A program made the position numbers and the translations under genes. The notes under the pieces are model-generated. The model was not told the DNA's origin, did no database searches, and saw nothing but the letters and a program-made list of their open reading frames with translations. DNA of 48,149 bases from an uncultured Synergistales bacterium. Its GTDB lineage: Bacteria > Synergistota > Synergistia > Synergistales > Aminobacteriaceae. Shown here one piece after another: positions 39,276 through 47,644 of this stretch; positions within the stretch are counted from its first letter, which is position 1; each line of letters opens with the position of its first letter. The stretch is from assembly GCA_905233455.1 (NCBI GenBank), contig CAJOES010000011.1, positions 3,959-52,107 of the forward strand, read 5' to 3'.

Positions 39276-40189
39276 GCATACCAAGACCGAAACCGGAGAA
39301 GTTCCGCCTTCGCCGCACAATGATGTTCATGAATGCGCAGAAGCCCGGACTCATCAAGGACGCATACATTTACGGTGCGGATTCAATCATGCTTGACCTT
39401 GAGGACGCAGTAGCAGAGAACCAGAAGGACAGCGCAAGGTTCTCGCTGTACCATGCCCTGAAGGAAATAGATTACGGCAACACTGAAGTTATAGTGCGTA
39501 TCAACGGCCTTGACACTCCTCACTGGAAAGAGGATATACGCGTGTGCGTTGCAGGAGGCTGTGATGGTATCCGTATCGCTAAGACAGAAAGCGCACAGGA
39601 TGTTCATACTGTGGACGAGGCAGTTACTGCGGCAGAAAAGGAATTCGGCGTAGAAGTCGGCAGGACGCTTCTCATGGCGGCACTTGAGAGTCCCAAAGGC
39701 GTGCTGAATGCGTATGAGATCTGCACGGCCTCCCCGAGGCTTTTCGGCGTGGCACTGTCCGGCGGAGATTACCGCAAGTGTATGCAGGTGAAGGTTATTC
39801 CCGGAGGAATTGAGATGCTTTTTGCCAGAGGCTTAATGCTCAACGCGGCAAGGGCTGCAGGCATTCAGTGCTTCGATACAGTGTTCACCAACATAAACGA
39901 CGATGAAGGCTTCAAGGCTGAAGTGAAGCAGAACGTTGAAATGGGCTTTGACGGAAAATCGCTCGTCAACCCGAGACAGATTAACATAGTCCATGAGATG
40001 CTTGCACCGTCGCAGAAAGAAATTGCAGAGGCTGAAAAGATAGTCCGTGCATACCGTGAGAATGCTGACAAGGGAGTCGGAGTGTTCACGATTGAGGGCG
40101 GAAAGATGATAGATATTGCCTTTGTTCCGGGTGCTGAAAGGGTTATCAGGCTCGCAAAGGCCAGCGGAATATATGAGGGGGATCTTTAA
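39272..40189 (+). CDS. citE: Citrate lyase beta subunit (citryl-ACP lyase)
   Basis: A 305-aa TIM-barrel lyase that splits citryl-ACP into oxaloacetate and acetyl-ACP. Motifs are RLRRTMMFMNAQKPGLIKDAYIYGADSIMLDLEDAVAENQKD, the Mg2+/substrate residues RINGLDTPHWKED, and DGKSLVNPRQINIVHEM. The ATG at 39272 has GGAGG ahead and overlaps citD by four bases. The track's start at 39254 lies inside citD with no RBS. Confidence 0.95.
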   Translation: MSIPRPKPEKFRLRRTMMFMNAQKPGLIKDAYIYGADSIMLDLEDAVAENQKDSARFSLYHALKEIDYGNTEVIVRINGLDTPHWKEDIRVCVAGGCDGIRIAKTESAQDVHTVDEAVTAAEKEFGVEVGRTLLMAALESPKGVLNAYEICTASPRLFGVALSGGDYRKCMQVKVIPGGIEMLFARGLMLNAARAAGIQCFDTVFTNINDDEGFKAEVKQNVEMGFDGKSLVNPRQINIVHEMLAPSQKEIAEAEKIVRAYRENADKGVGVFTIEGGKMIDIAFVPGAERVIRLAKASGIYEGDL

Positions 40190-40191
40190 TC

Positions 40192-41739
40192 ATGAAAAAT
40201 GCAGTAGGTAGAGAGATACCCGCAGAGGCATTAGCTGTTGAACTCAAGAACGGCAGGAAGTACGAACCGTATCAGGGCAAAGGCTACAGGGACGGAAAAT
40301 ACATAAAGAAGGCCGGCCCCACGACGAAAATCTACGAGAACCCGAAAGAGAGCAAGCTGCTTCCTTCAATCCGTGAGGCAGTAATAGCCTGCGGACTGAA
40401 AGACGGCATGACGGTATCATTCCATCATCATTTCAGGGACGGTGATTATATCGTCAACATGGTCATGAAAGAGATTGTAGACTTGGGCATAAAGGATATT
40501 ACTATTGCGGCTTCAAGTCTCGGCAGTGCACATGACCCTATAGCGGACTATATCGAGCAGGGAATCGTTACCGGCATTCAGACTTCCGGAATTCGCGGAA
40601 GAATGGGTGATGTAGTATCACACGGAAAGCTGAAGACTCCGGCTATACTTCGTTCACACGGCGGGCGCGTGCGTGCAGTGGAAGAAGGGGACGTGCATAT
40701 TGATGTAGCGTTCATCGGCGCACCGACTTCTGACGAGTACGGCAATGCGAGGGCACTCGGCGGAAAGGGAGACTGCGGAGTCCTGAGCTATGCTGTTCCT
40801 GACTCTGAATATGCAGATAAGGTTGTAGTTATCACAGACACTTTAGTCCCGTATCCTAATTTCCCGCCCAGCATTCACGGCGTTAATGTTGATTATGTCG
40901 TGAAAGTTGACGAGATAGGCAACCCTAAGAAGATTGCATCAGCGGCGGCAAGAATGACTCAGAACCCCAGAGACCTCATGATGGCGGAGAACACTGCGAA
41001 GGTCATAGCAGCATGTCCGTGGTTCAAGGAGGGCTTCAGCTTCCAGACAGGAGCAGGCGGGCCGTCATTGGCAGTGAATAGATTCCTTGAGCCGTTTATG
41101 GATGAGATCGGAGGCATTACCGGGCCGATATGCGAACTTCAGCGCAAGGGACTTGTCGGGAAGATTATTGATGTTCAGGATTTCGATGTAGCTGCGATTG
41201 AGGACATCCGCACAAATCCGAATCACTTTGAGATGACAGCCAGCGAATATGCCAACCCTGCCAACAAGGGAGCATTCGTGAACAAACTCGATTTTGTCGT
41301 GCTTGCGGCTCTTGAGGTTGATATAGACTTCAACGTGAATGTAATCACCGGTTCTGACGGAGTATTACGCGGTGCACCCGGCGGACACCCGGACACTGCG
41401 GAAGGGGCGAAGTGCTGCATTATCGTTACGCCTCTGACACGCGGACGCATGGCCACGATATGCGAGAAGGTAGTTACGGTTACGACACCGGGCGACTGCG
41501 TTGACGTTCTCGTTACGGACTACGGCACGGCGGTCAATCCTGCGCGCAAAGATATTATTGCGGCACTTGATGCGGCGGGGATAAAGCATGTGCCCATCAA
41601 AGAACTTCAGGAGAAGGCATATTCACTTGTCGGGAGGCCTGATGATCTTCAGTGGGAAGATAAGGTTGTAGCTATTCTTGAGGCTCGCGACGGTACGATT
41701 TTGGACGTTGTGAAGAAGATTAAGCCTTACCAGATATAG
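40192..41739 (+). CDS. citF: Citrate lyase alpha subunit (acetyl-ACP:citrate transferase)
   Basis: A 515-aa CoA-transferase-like subunit that swaps citrate for acetate on the acyl carrier. Landmarks are MTVSFHHHFRDGDYIVNMVM, DITIAASSLGSAHDPIADYIEQGIVTGIQTSGIRG, SFQTGAGGPSLAVNRFL, and the C-terminal half GAPGGHPDTAEGAKCCIIVTPLTRGR and VTDYGTAVNP. It starts 2 bases after citE. No citC ligase or citG follows. citX occurs 6 kb away on the other strand. Confidence 0.95.
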   Translation: MKNAVGREIPAEALAVELKNGRKYEPYQGKGYRDGKYIKKAGPTTKIYENPKESKLLPSIREAVIACGLKDGMTVSFHHHFRDGDYIVNMVMKEIVDLGIKDITIAASSLGSAHDPIADYIEQGIVTGIQTSGIRGRMGDVVSHGKLKTPAILRSHGGRVRAVEEGDVHIDVAFIGAPTSDEYGNARALGGKGDCGVLSYAVPDSEYADKVVVITDTLVPYPNFPPSIHGVNVDYVVKVDEIGNPKKIASAAARMTQNPRDLMMAENTAKVIAACPWFKEGFSFQTGAGGPSLAVNRFLEPFMDEIGGITGPICELQRKGLVGKIIDVQDFDVAAIEDIRTNPNHFEMTASEYANPANKGAFVNKLDFVVLAALEVDIDFNVNVITGSDGVLRGAPGGHPDTAEGAKCCIIVTPLTRGRMATICEKVVTVTTPGDCVDVLVTDYGTAVNPARKDIIAALDAAGIKHVPIKELQEKAYSLVGRPDDLQWEDKVVAILEARDGTILDVVKKIKPYQI

Positions 41740-41757
41740 AACATAGAACATAAATTA

Positions 41758-41793
41758 CTCCCTCGTTGAATCTCAGCGGGGGAGATTTTTTTT
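41758..41793 (+). terminator. Terminator of citDEF
   Basis: CTCCC...GGGAG stem (41758-41762 with 41780-41784), extended by inner G:C pairs and followed by TTTTTTTT. Confidence 0.8.
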
Positions 41794-41804
41794 GTATGCT
41801 GACG

Positions 41805-41813
41805 TGATAAAAT
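41805..41813 (+). promoter_or_regulatory. Extended -10 box upstream of the short repeat ORF
   Basis: TGATAAAAT, the same box seen upstream of tctC and citD, directly after the citDEF terminator. Confidence 0.4.
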
Positions 41814-41846
41814 AGCCGAAATTCACGGAAGGGAGCTTGACATAAA

Positions 41847-41936
41847 ATGACTGCGTCTGTATACTGCGCACAGCACAGCACAGCACAGCATTATTTTTGT
41901 GTCTTTTTCCCTGTCCAGAATAACCCATCACAATAG
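41847..41936 (+). CDS. Short ORF containing a CAGCA repeat
   Basis: 29 codons (MTASVYCAQHSTAQHYFCVFFPVQNNPSQ) preceded by GGAAGGGAG. The leader GGAGCTTGACA just before the ATG also occurs before the DUF2142 start (GGAGCTTGACAAAATC). No known protein is recognised. Other frames after the repeat are also short, so it could be a leader peptide or the remains of a repeat-switched gene. Between it and the LRR gene at 42036 nothing else is seen. Confidence 0.35.
   Translation: MTASVYCAQHSTAQHYFCVFFPVQNNPSQ
41871..41890. repeat. Pentanucleotide repeat (CAGCA)4
   Basis: Four perfect CAGCA units, preceded by the near-unit GCGCA, lie eight codons after the ATG of the short ORF. The unit is five bases, as in the DUF2142 tract. 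Confidence 0.85.
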
Positions 41937-42035
41937 AAAACGTCCCCCTTGATGAATGAATACATGACAGCGTGAGGTTTGCGCCTGAAGTTTTATGGTG
42001 CAGGGGTTAATGTGTTCATTTGAGGAGGATATACG

Positions 42036-43890
42036 ATGAAGAGAATATTTTGCGCGGTATTGGCGGTTTGTGCCGTTATGGCCGGGAGTGTGTGTGCGTG
42101 GGGTGATGTGGCGATTGATGTTCAGGGAGTTTGTGAGCAGTAATTTTGACGCTGATAATGACGGTATACTAAATGATGATGAAATTATAGAAATAACAAA
42201 CATTTCTGTTTTTGGCAGAGGAATAAAATCATTGCAGGGCATTGAACACTTTAAATCATTAACAGAATTAGATTGTTCCTATAATTATTTAACTTTTCTT
42301 GATTTGAGTTTAAATAATGCTTTGACTGAGCTTTATTGCGGCAGTAACCAGTTAGAAGAATTAGATATAAGCAAAAATACTCAATTAACCGGGTTATGGT
42401 GTTATGGAAATCAACTTAGCAAACTTGAAATAAATAATAACTCTGAGTTATCTCAATTATTTTGCAACAATAATCACTTAGCTGCTTTAGATGTTAGCAG
42501 GAATAATGCTTTGAAAGTTTTGAATTGCGACTCTCAGATTATTGCCGTTTCTAGCCTGAATGCAACAGAAAGCAATGATTATCCTTACAGCTTTAATCTT
42601 CTTTCACTAAATACATCTATAGCAATCAGTAGTATATTTAGTATGGATGTAAGAGATAGCAGAGATTTAAAAGTAGATTACCGTATGGAAGATTCAGCTA
42701 TATATTTTGCCTCATCCCCTTCTGCTATTTCATATAGATACGACATACAAAAACAAGGAGACCCTATTTATATGGATGTTGCAGTTATGGTACACGGACT
42801 TTCTCCAGCAAGTTCCTACAGATTTATTATGTCCGATACACTTCGCAACGAAATAATTTCAGTATTTCAGGATATATCTGAGGACGACATTCATCAGCTT
42901 GCAGATAACGAGATACTTTCCAGAACGTGGCAAATTGCCTCTTATGACGTTATGGAATTTTTTGATCTGCAGGAAAGTCCTGCATTAATAATTCCGCACA
43001 TAAGACCGCGTCATTCCGGGTTATATGTAATACGCCTTAACCTCGCAAACACTGAGAATGTAGATAAAGGAACAACGATTGCGCTTCGAGGGATTTTCAG
43101 CAATCTATCCGTAAATACAAGTGCACTTCAGGAGGTGCAGTATGTCTTCTTCGATGAAAAATCAACAATAATAAAAGAAGTTCCAGAAAACAAAATTATT
43201 TATGTTGCTTTTAAGACGGCTACAGGGACAGATATACGCGTAGTAGTTACCATTCCTTTAAGGCTTGCTCAAGGAACAGTGATGCCTGTCGAAGAAGAAA
43301 GACATGAAGAACTTAGAGAAACTATTGCTCAAGAGATGAGCAGTATAGATATAGATGCCGGAGAAATTAGATTCATTCATGAAGAACAAATTACGCAAGC
43401 TAAAGATCCCTCTTCTGAAATGCTGCATAACGCTAAAGAAAATGGTTATGCTCTTATTGGCAAATTAAATACCATAAGTGCAGACGAAGAAGGATATTAT
43501 GTCTTAAAAATCGTATTGTCAGATGACCTCTTTAACCTTATTGAAGGTGTTAATGTCAATGAGGTAGTTGTAGATAATTTTTCCAACTATGATGTTGCAA
43601 ATACAAATAAATCTTCAGTAAAAAAATCATTTTTAAGCGGACTGCTGGGTACGTGGGAAATTCTCACCGTAAATGGCAAAAAATTAGACAAATTCAGCTT
43701 TCGAGAGTTCCTGATGATAGGGTTCCTGAATGCAGGCGAGCCTTTTACGCTTTACTTGGCTCGACGACTTGTCCCTGATATGGCATCTTTCATAGCAGCA
43801 GTACTTGGAGCAGGAGGCTGTAATGCCGGATTGGGGCTTGCAGGTGTTTCGGCTGTCGTGTTTATCCTTATGCGGAAGAACAGACGCTAA
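42036..43890 (+). pseudogene. EF-hand / leucine-rich-repeat surface protein with Synergist-CTERM tail, frameshifted after the signal peptide
   Basis: ATG at 42036 with GAGGAGG ahead opens a good signal peptide (MKRIFCAVLAVCAVMAGSVCAWGDVAID). It leaves frame near 42117-42120 and stops at 42143. In the +1 frame the mature part runs on from MFREFVSSNFDADNDGILNDDEI (EF-hand-like loop). About four 21-residue LRRs of the LDCSYNYLTFLDLS type follow, then a beta-rich region and the C-terminal domain GKKLDKFSFREFLMIGF. The end is GAGGCNAGLGLAGVSAVVFILMRKNRR. The 941-aa homologue at 7 kb reads DVEINTVNFPDEIFRNYIS here, so a small non-triplet deletion has removed roughly the NFPDE part. The track's ORF start at 42070 has no signal peptide. 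It is a decayed gene or an assembly error. Confidence 0.83.
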
Positions 43891-43910
43891 AACATTATAT
43901 GTGCTTTAAG

Positions 43911-43942
43911 CGGGGTCGGGGATTCATCTCCGGCCCGTTTTT
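43911..43942 (+). terminator. Terminator of the LRR gene
   Basis: CGGG-gtCGGGGATTCATCTCCGG-CCCG hairpin followed by TTTTTC. Confidence 0.75.
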
Positions 43943-44002
43943 CACATTAATGATAACTGCATACCGGCTTAAAATACAGAAAAGGTTAGACGACAAAAAG
44001 CG

Positions 44003-44022
44003 CGTAATGTGGTTAAATTACG
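44003..44022. promoter_or_regulatory. Inverted repeat upstream of eda
   Basis: CGTAAT-N8-ATTACG, 47 bases before the eda ATG. It could be an operator for the eda-kdgK operon. No promoter is clearly visible next to it. Confidence 0.3.
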
Positions 44023-44068
44023 TTAAATCAATCCCCGCAATACATGAAAAAAGGAGCTGATTTAGGTA

Positions 44069-44701
44069 ATGATATTCGAAGACTTCTCGAAAATAGGAAT
44101 TATCCCCGTAGTAGTCCTTGATGATTCCCAGCAGGCCGCACCTTTGGCTGAAGTTCTGTGCAAAAACGGGCTTCCCTGTGCAGAGGTAACATTCAGGACA
44201 TCGGCGGCAGAGGAGAGCATAAGAATCATGTCGCGTGAATTTCCTGATATGCTTGTAGGTGCAGGTACAGTTCTCACGATAGAACAGGCAGACCGAGCCA
44301 TCAATGCCGGAGCAAAATTCATCGTAAGTCCCGGCCTGAATCCCAAAGTCGTACAGCACTGCCTCGATAACAGCGTTCCCGTAACTCCCGGCACTCAGAC
44401 CCCCAGCGAAATGGAACGTGCGTTAGAGCTTGGCCTTAAAGTCGTAAAGTTCTTCCCTGCAGAACCGGCAGGAGGACTGAACATGATCAAGGCTGTTGCT
44501 GCGGCATATGTTGACTTAAAGTTCATGCCTACAGGAGGGATCAGCGCAAAGAACGTGAAAGAGTATCTTGCGTACAATAAGATTATTGCCTGCGGAGGAA
44601 GCTGGATGGTCAAAAAGGATCTGGTTAATGCTGGCGAGTGGGATAAAATAGCTGCTCTTGTCCGTGAAGCTGCGGACATAGTGAAGGACGTAAGGGGGTA
44701 A
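44069..44701 (+). CDS. eda: 2-keto-3-deoxy-6-phosphogluconate aldolase
   Basis: A 210-aa class I aldolase that cleaves KDPG (or KDPGal) to pyruvate and glyceraldehyde-3-phosphate. The catalytic Glu is in AEVTFRT (about E39) and the Schiff-base Lys in KVVKFFPAEPAGG. PTGGISAKNVKEYL and CGGSWMV complete the phosphate site. AAAGGAG lies upstream. Six bases separate it from the sugar kinase, its pathway partner. Confidence 0.93.
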   Translation: MIFEDFSKIGIIPVVVLDDSQQAAPLAEVLCKNGLPCAEVTFRTSAAEESIRIMSREFPDMLVGAGTVLTIEQADRAINAGAKFIVSPGLNPKVVQHCLDNSVPVTPGTQTPSEMERALELGLKVVKFFPAEPAGGLNMIKAVAAAYVDLKFMPTGGISAKNVKEYLAYNKIIACGGSWMVKKDLVNAGEWDKIAALVREAADIVKDVRG

Positions 44702-44707
44702 AAATAT

Positions 44708-45805
44708 ATGCAGTTGAACGTAAAGCCTAAGAGTGAATGCAGGTTTGATGCCGTGAGTCTCGGCGAGGTCATGCTCCGTCTTGATCCGGGCGAGGGAAGG
44801 ATACGCACAGCAAGAAGTTTCCGTGCATGGGAAGGCGGCGGAGAGTACAACGTCATTCGCGGCCTGCATAAATGCTTCGGAATGGATACGGCAGTGATTA
44901 CGGCATTTGCCGATAATGAGGTCGGAAAGCTCATGAAGGATTTTATCGAGCAGGGCGGAGTCAATACCAGCCTCATATATTGGAAGAAGACTGACGGAAT
45001 AGGCCGTATCTGCCGTAACGGAATCAACTTCACTGAACGCGGCTTCGGTATTCGCGGTGCAGTGGGATGTTCTGACCGTGCCAACACTGCAATATCTCAG
45101 GCAACACCGGAAGATTTCAACTTTGAGTACATTTTCGGCGAGCTTGGAGTCAGATGGCTTCACACCGGCGGAATCTACGCGGCACTCTCTGAGCAGGCAT
45201 GTGATACGGTAATAGCGGCCTGCAGGACGGCAAAGAAGTACGGAACGCTAATATCATACGATCTGAATTACCGTCCTTCAATGTGGAGTGCTATCGGCGG
45301 TCAGGCACGTGCTCAGGAGGTCAACAAGGAAGTAGCGAAATATGTTGATGTCATGATAGGCAACGAGGAAGATTTTACGGCGTGCTTGGGCTTTCAGATT
45401 GAGGGCAACGACGAGAATCTGAAGGAATTGAACCTTGACGGCTACAAGAAGATGATCGGAGAGGCGGCAAAGACATATCCCAACTTCAAGGCAGTAGCGA
45501 CGACACTGCGGACTGTCAGGACTGCAACGGTCAATGACTGGAAGGCTATATGCTGGGCTGACGGTGAAATATACATGTCGAAGGCATATGACGGACTGGA
45601 GATCATGGACAGGGTAGGCGGAGGAGATTCTTTCGCGTCAGGTCTGGTGTACGGACTGATTACGACAGGAGACCCGGAAAAGGCTGTGAATTACGGTGCG
45701 GCACACGGTGCACTGGCTATGACGACACCTGGTGATACGTCAATGGCTAGCGTGAAGGAAGTTGAAGCCATTATGGGCGGGGCAGGAGCGCGGGTGAAAC
45801 GTTGA
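44708..45805 (+). CDS. kdgK: PfkB-family 2-keto-3-deoxygluconate kinase
   Basis: A 365-aa ribokinase-like kinase. The N-terminal SLGEVMLRLDPGEGRI and WEGGGEYNVIRGLHKCFG bind substrate. ISYDLNYRPSMW is typical of the family, and the catalytic Asp/anion hole is DRVGGGDSFASGLVYGL. It is slightly longer than many KdgK proteins but of the usual architecture. Its position directly after eda supports 2-keto-3-deoxygluconate (or -galactonate) as substrate; another sugar is possible. The stop overlaps the rsfS start. Confidence 0.87.
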   Translation: MQLNVKPKSECRFDAVSLGEVMLRLDPGEGRIRTARSFRAWEGGGEYNVIRGLHKCFGMDTAVITAFADNEVGKLMKDFIEQGGVNTSLIYWKKTDGIGRICRNGINFTERGFGIRGAVGCSDRANTAISQATPEDFNFEYIFGELGVRWLHTGGIYAALSEQACDTVIAACRTAKKYGTLISYDLNYRPSMWSAIGGQARAQEVNKEVAKYVDVMIGNEEDFTACLGFQIEGNDENLKELNLDGYKKMIGEAAKTYPNFKAVATTLRTVRTATVNDWKAICWADGEIYMSKAYDGLEIMDRVGGGDSFASGLVYGLITTGDPEKAVNYGAAHGALAMTTPGDTSMASVKEVEAIMGGAGARVKR

Positions 45806-46110
45806 GCATACTTCAAGACATCGTAACTGCATTAGAGGCCAAGAACGGCGAGAACATCATAACGCTTGACCTAAAGAACAAGGGAAGTTTAGCCGACGCT
45901 TTTATTCTGGCAACCGGAAATTCCGAAGTTCATATGAAGACTCTTACGGACGCGGCAGAAGAAGTGCTGATACGTGCCGGGCGCAAATGCAAGGTTGAAG
46001 GCGGGGAAAGTTCCAACTGGAGACTTCTTGATGCCGGAGATATTGTAGTGCATGTGTTCAGCCATAAAGGCAGGGAGTTCTACAGGCTAGAGCGTCTCTG
46101 GGAAGAATAA
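45802..46110 (+). CDS. rsfS: Ribosomal silencing factor RsfS
   Basis: A 102-aa protein: NIITLDLKNKGSLADAFILATGNSEVHMKTLTDAAEEVL...WRLLDAGDIVVHVFSHKGREFYRLERLW. This is the RsfS/Iojap pattern. It binds ribosomal protein uL14 and blocks subunit joining under starvation. The start is TTG at 45802, overlapping the kinase TGA (TTGA), so it seems translationally coupled. Its usual neighbours (nadD and others) are absent. Confidence 0.92.
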   Translation: MSILQDIVTALEAKNGENIITLDLKNKGSLADAFILATGNSEVHMKTLTDAAEEVLIRAGRKCKVEGGESSNWRLLDAGDIVVHVFSHKGREFYRLERLWEE

Positions 46111-46117
46111 AAATTAA

Positions 46118-46145
46118 CCCCCTCACATTTAGAGGGGGATTTTTT
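46118..46145. terminator. Bidirectional terminator between rsfS and the beta-helix lipoprotein gene
   Basis: CCCCCTC-ACATTTA-GAGGGGG followed by ATTTTTT. The other strand has TTAATTTTTATT. Confidence 0.9.
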
Positions 46146-46151
46146 GTGTGT

Positions 46152-47600
46152 TTAGAATGATATTGCCGTGCCTGTTGATGAGGTGCCGGAAGTGTAAGCA
46201 GTCCCGTTTACGTACAGGGTGTAGCTGTTAAGGTTAATGCTGTCAGTTCCGCAGGTGAGTGCAGTAACGTATGAATTTCCCGTCAATGTCCATTTAGATT
46301 CACCTGCAACAGAGACATAAACATTTCCGCCTGAATTATCACCGTTCACAGTTCCGGAGAAAGCTGAACCTTCAGCAAGATACATATTCACTGCCGAGCT
46401 TGAGTCCACGATAATATCGCCGTCAATAGTCTGGTCATTCGCATAAAGGTTAGCTTTTCCTCCGTTTGATCCTGAGCTGCCCCATCCTGCTGATTCTGCC
46501 CGTAGGAAAATATCAGTGCTGTTGTTGGTGATGTCAATATCATTGATGGTAATATCTGCTGTAGTGTTTGTTACGTAGAATATATCTCCCTGAGAGTTAG
46601 TGATGCTTCCGTTCTTCATGGTGAAAGTTCCTTTGCCTTCGCTTGCGTCTCCAGAGCCGGACTGATAGATCATTACTGCCTGTTTTCTTGTAGTCTGGCT
46701 TCCGTTCAGGGTAGTATGTGATGCAGATACTTCGCAGTTATTGAGAGTTACGGAATTAGAGCCTTCAATCACGACACCCTGAGAGGCTTTAGCGATAAGG
46801 TCAGCATTCGACACAGTAATATCTGCCGTAGAGTATATCGCCGGTGATCCTGTGCCTGAAGCTGTATACACGCCGCCGTTAACCGTAACAGTTCCGCCGC
46901 CTCTGTCCGAACGTATCGGAGCGGAAGAGCCGCCTGAAGTGGTTACGCGCAGGTTAGTGGCATTCATTGTCCCGCCTCCAGTGGTCATGATGCCGCCGGA
47001 ATTTCTGGAGCTTGTGATGATTACGCAGTTCTTTACATTGACCGTTGCACCATATGCGAAGACAGCGTTTGCGTATGCTCCGTCAGTGCTGACGATGGAG
47101 TCCGTTAAAGTGAGTGTACCGCTGTTTGAGGCTAGAACTGCAGCGTTTGTGCCATAAAAGTCGTAATTGTCGCTGTTATTGCTGCTGCCTCCGTTACTGC
47201 TGGGAGGTGTATTTGCCTTAATGCTGCTTGCTGTGGTTGGGCTTCCGGTCTTGACGATGCGGTAATTTGAGTACGCAGCTGTTGTACCGTCCGCTTCAAG
47301 TGCGTGTGTACCGCTGGCAGTGGCTGATGCTGTGTGCTCAACGGTAATATCCGAAACATTTGGTGCTGTGCCTGTGCTTGTGTTGTCGTCCGTATCGGTG
47401 TCAGTGCCAGTGTTGCCGTTCTCTGTGTTGGTATTGGTTTCTGTTTCTCCCTCTGTACTGTCATTGTTACCAGTATTTTCCTCCGAAATAGTTTCGTTGC
47501 CGGAAGTGCCAGAACCGGAAGAACTGCTGCTTGATCCGCACCCGGAACTAAGGAAAAGCATTGCAATAATGAATAGGACTAAAAAATACTTGAACTTCAT
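46152..47600 (-). CDS. Surface lipoprotein with predicted right-handed beta-helix
   Basis: A 482-aa lipoprotein. The signal peptide ends in the lipobox LSSGC. A Ser/Gly and then Thr/Asn/Asp-rich linker follows (TETNTNTENGNTGTDTDTDDNT), then repeated short strands of the kind GTLTLTDSIVSTDGAYANAV, VNVKNCVIITSS and ITVSNADLIAKA. These stack as a parallel beta-helix, as in autotransporter- or pectate-lyase-like surface proteins. No catalytic motif is recognised. It is not a Synergist-CTERM protein: it is anchored by lipid at the N-terminus instead. Confidence 0.8.
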   Translation of the reverse strand: MKFKYFLVLFIIAMLFLSSGCGSSSSSSGSGTSGNETISEENTGNNDSTEGETETNTNTENGNTGTDTDTDDNTSTGTAPNVSDITVEHTASATASGTHALEADGTTAAYSNYRIVKTGSPTTASSIKANTPPSSNGGSSNNSDNYDFYGTNAAVLASNSGTLTLTDSIVSTDGAYANAVFAYGATVNVKNCVIITSSRNSGGIMTTGGGTMNATNLRVTTSGGSSAPIRSDRGGGTVTVNGGVYTASGTGSPAIYSTADITVSNADLIAKASQGVVIEGSNSVTLNNCEVSASHTTLNGSQTTRKQAVMIYQSGSGDASEGKGTFTMKNGSITNSQGDIFYVTNTTADITINDIDITNNSTDIFLRAESAGWGSSGSNGGKANLYANDQTIDGDIIVDSSSAVNMYLAEGSAFSGTVNGDNSGGNVYVSVAGESKWTLTGNSYVTALTCGTDSINLNSYTLYVNGTAYTSGTSSTGTAISF

Positions 47601-47644
47601 GAAATGAATCTCCCTTCAAGAAATTTGTGCGTATGTAAATATTA

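Noticed and set aside
44395-45163. Two long minus-strand ORFs (230 and 215 aa)
   Set aside because: Both are antisense to eda and kdgK, which show clear catalytic motifs.
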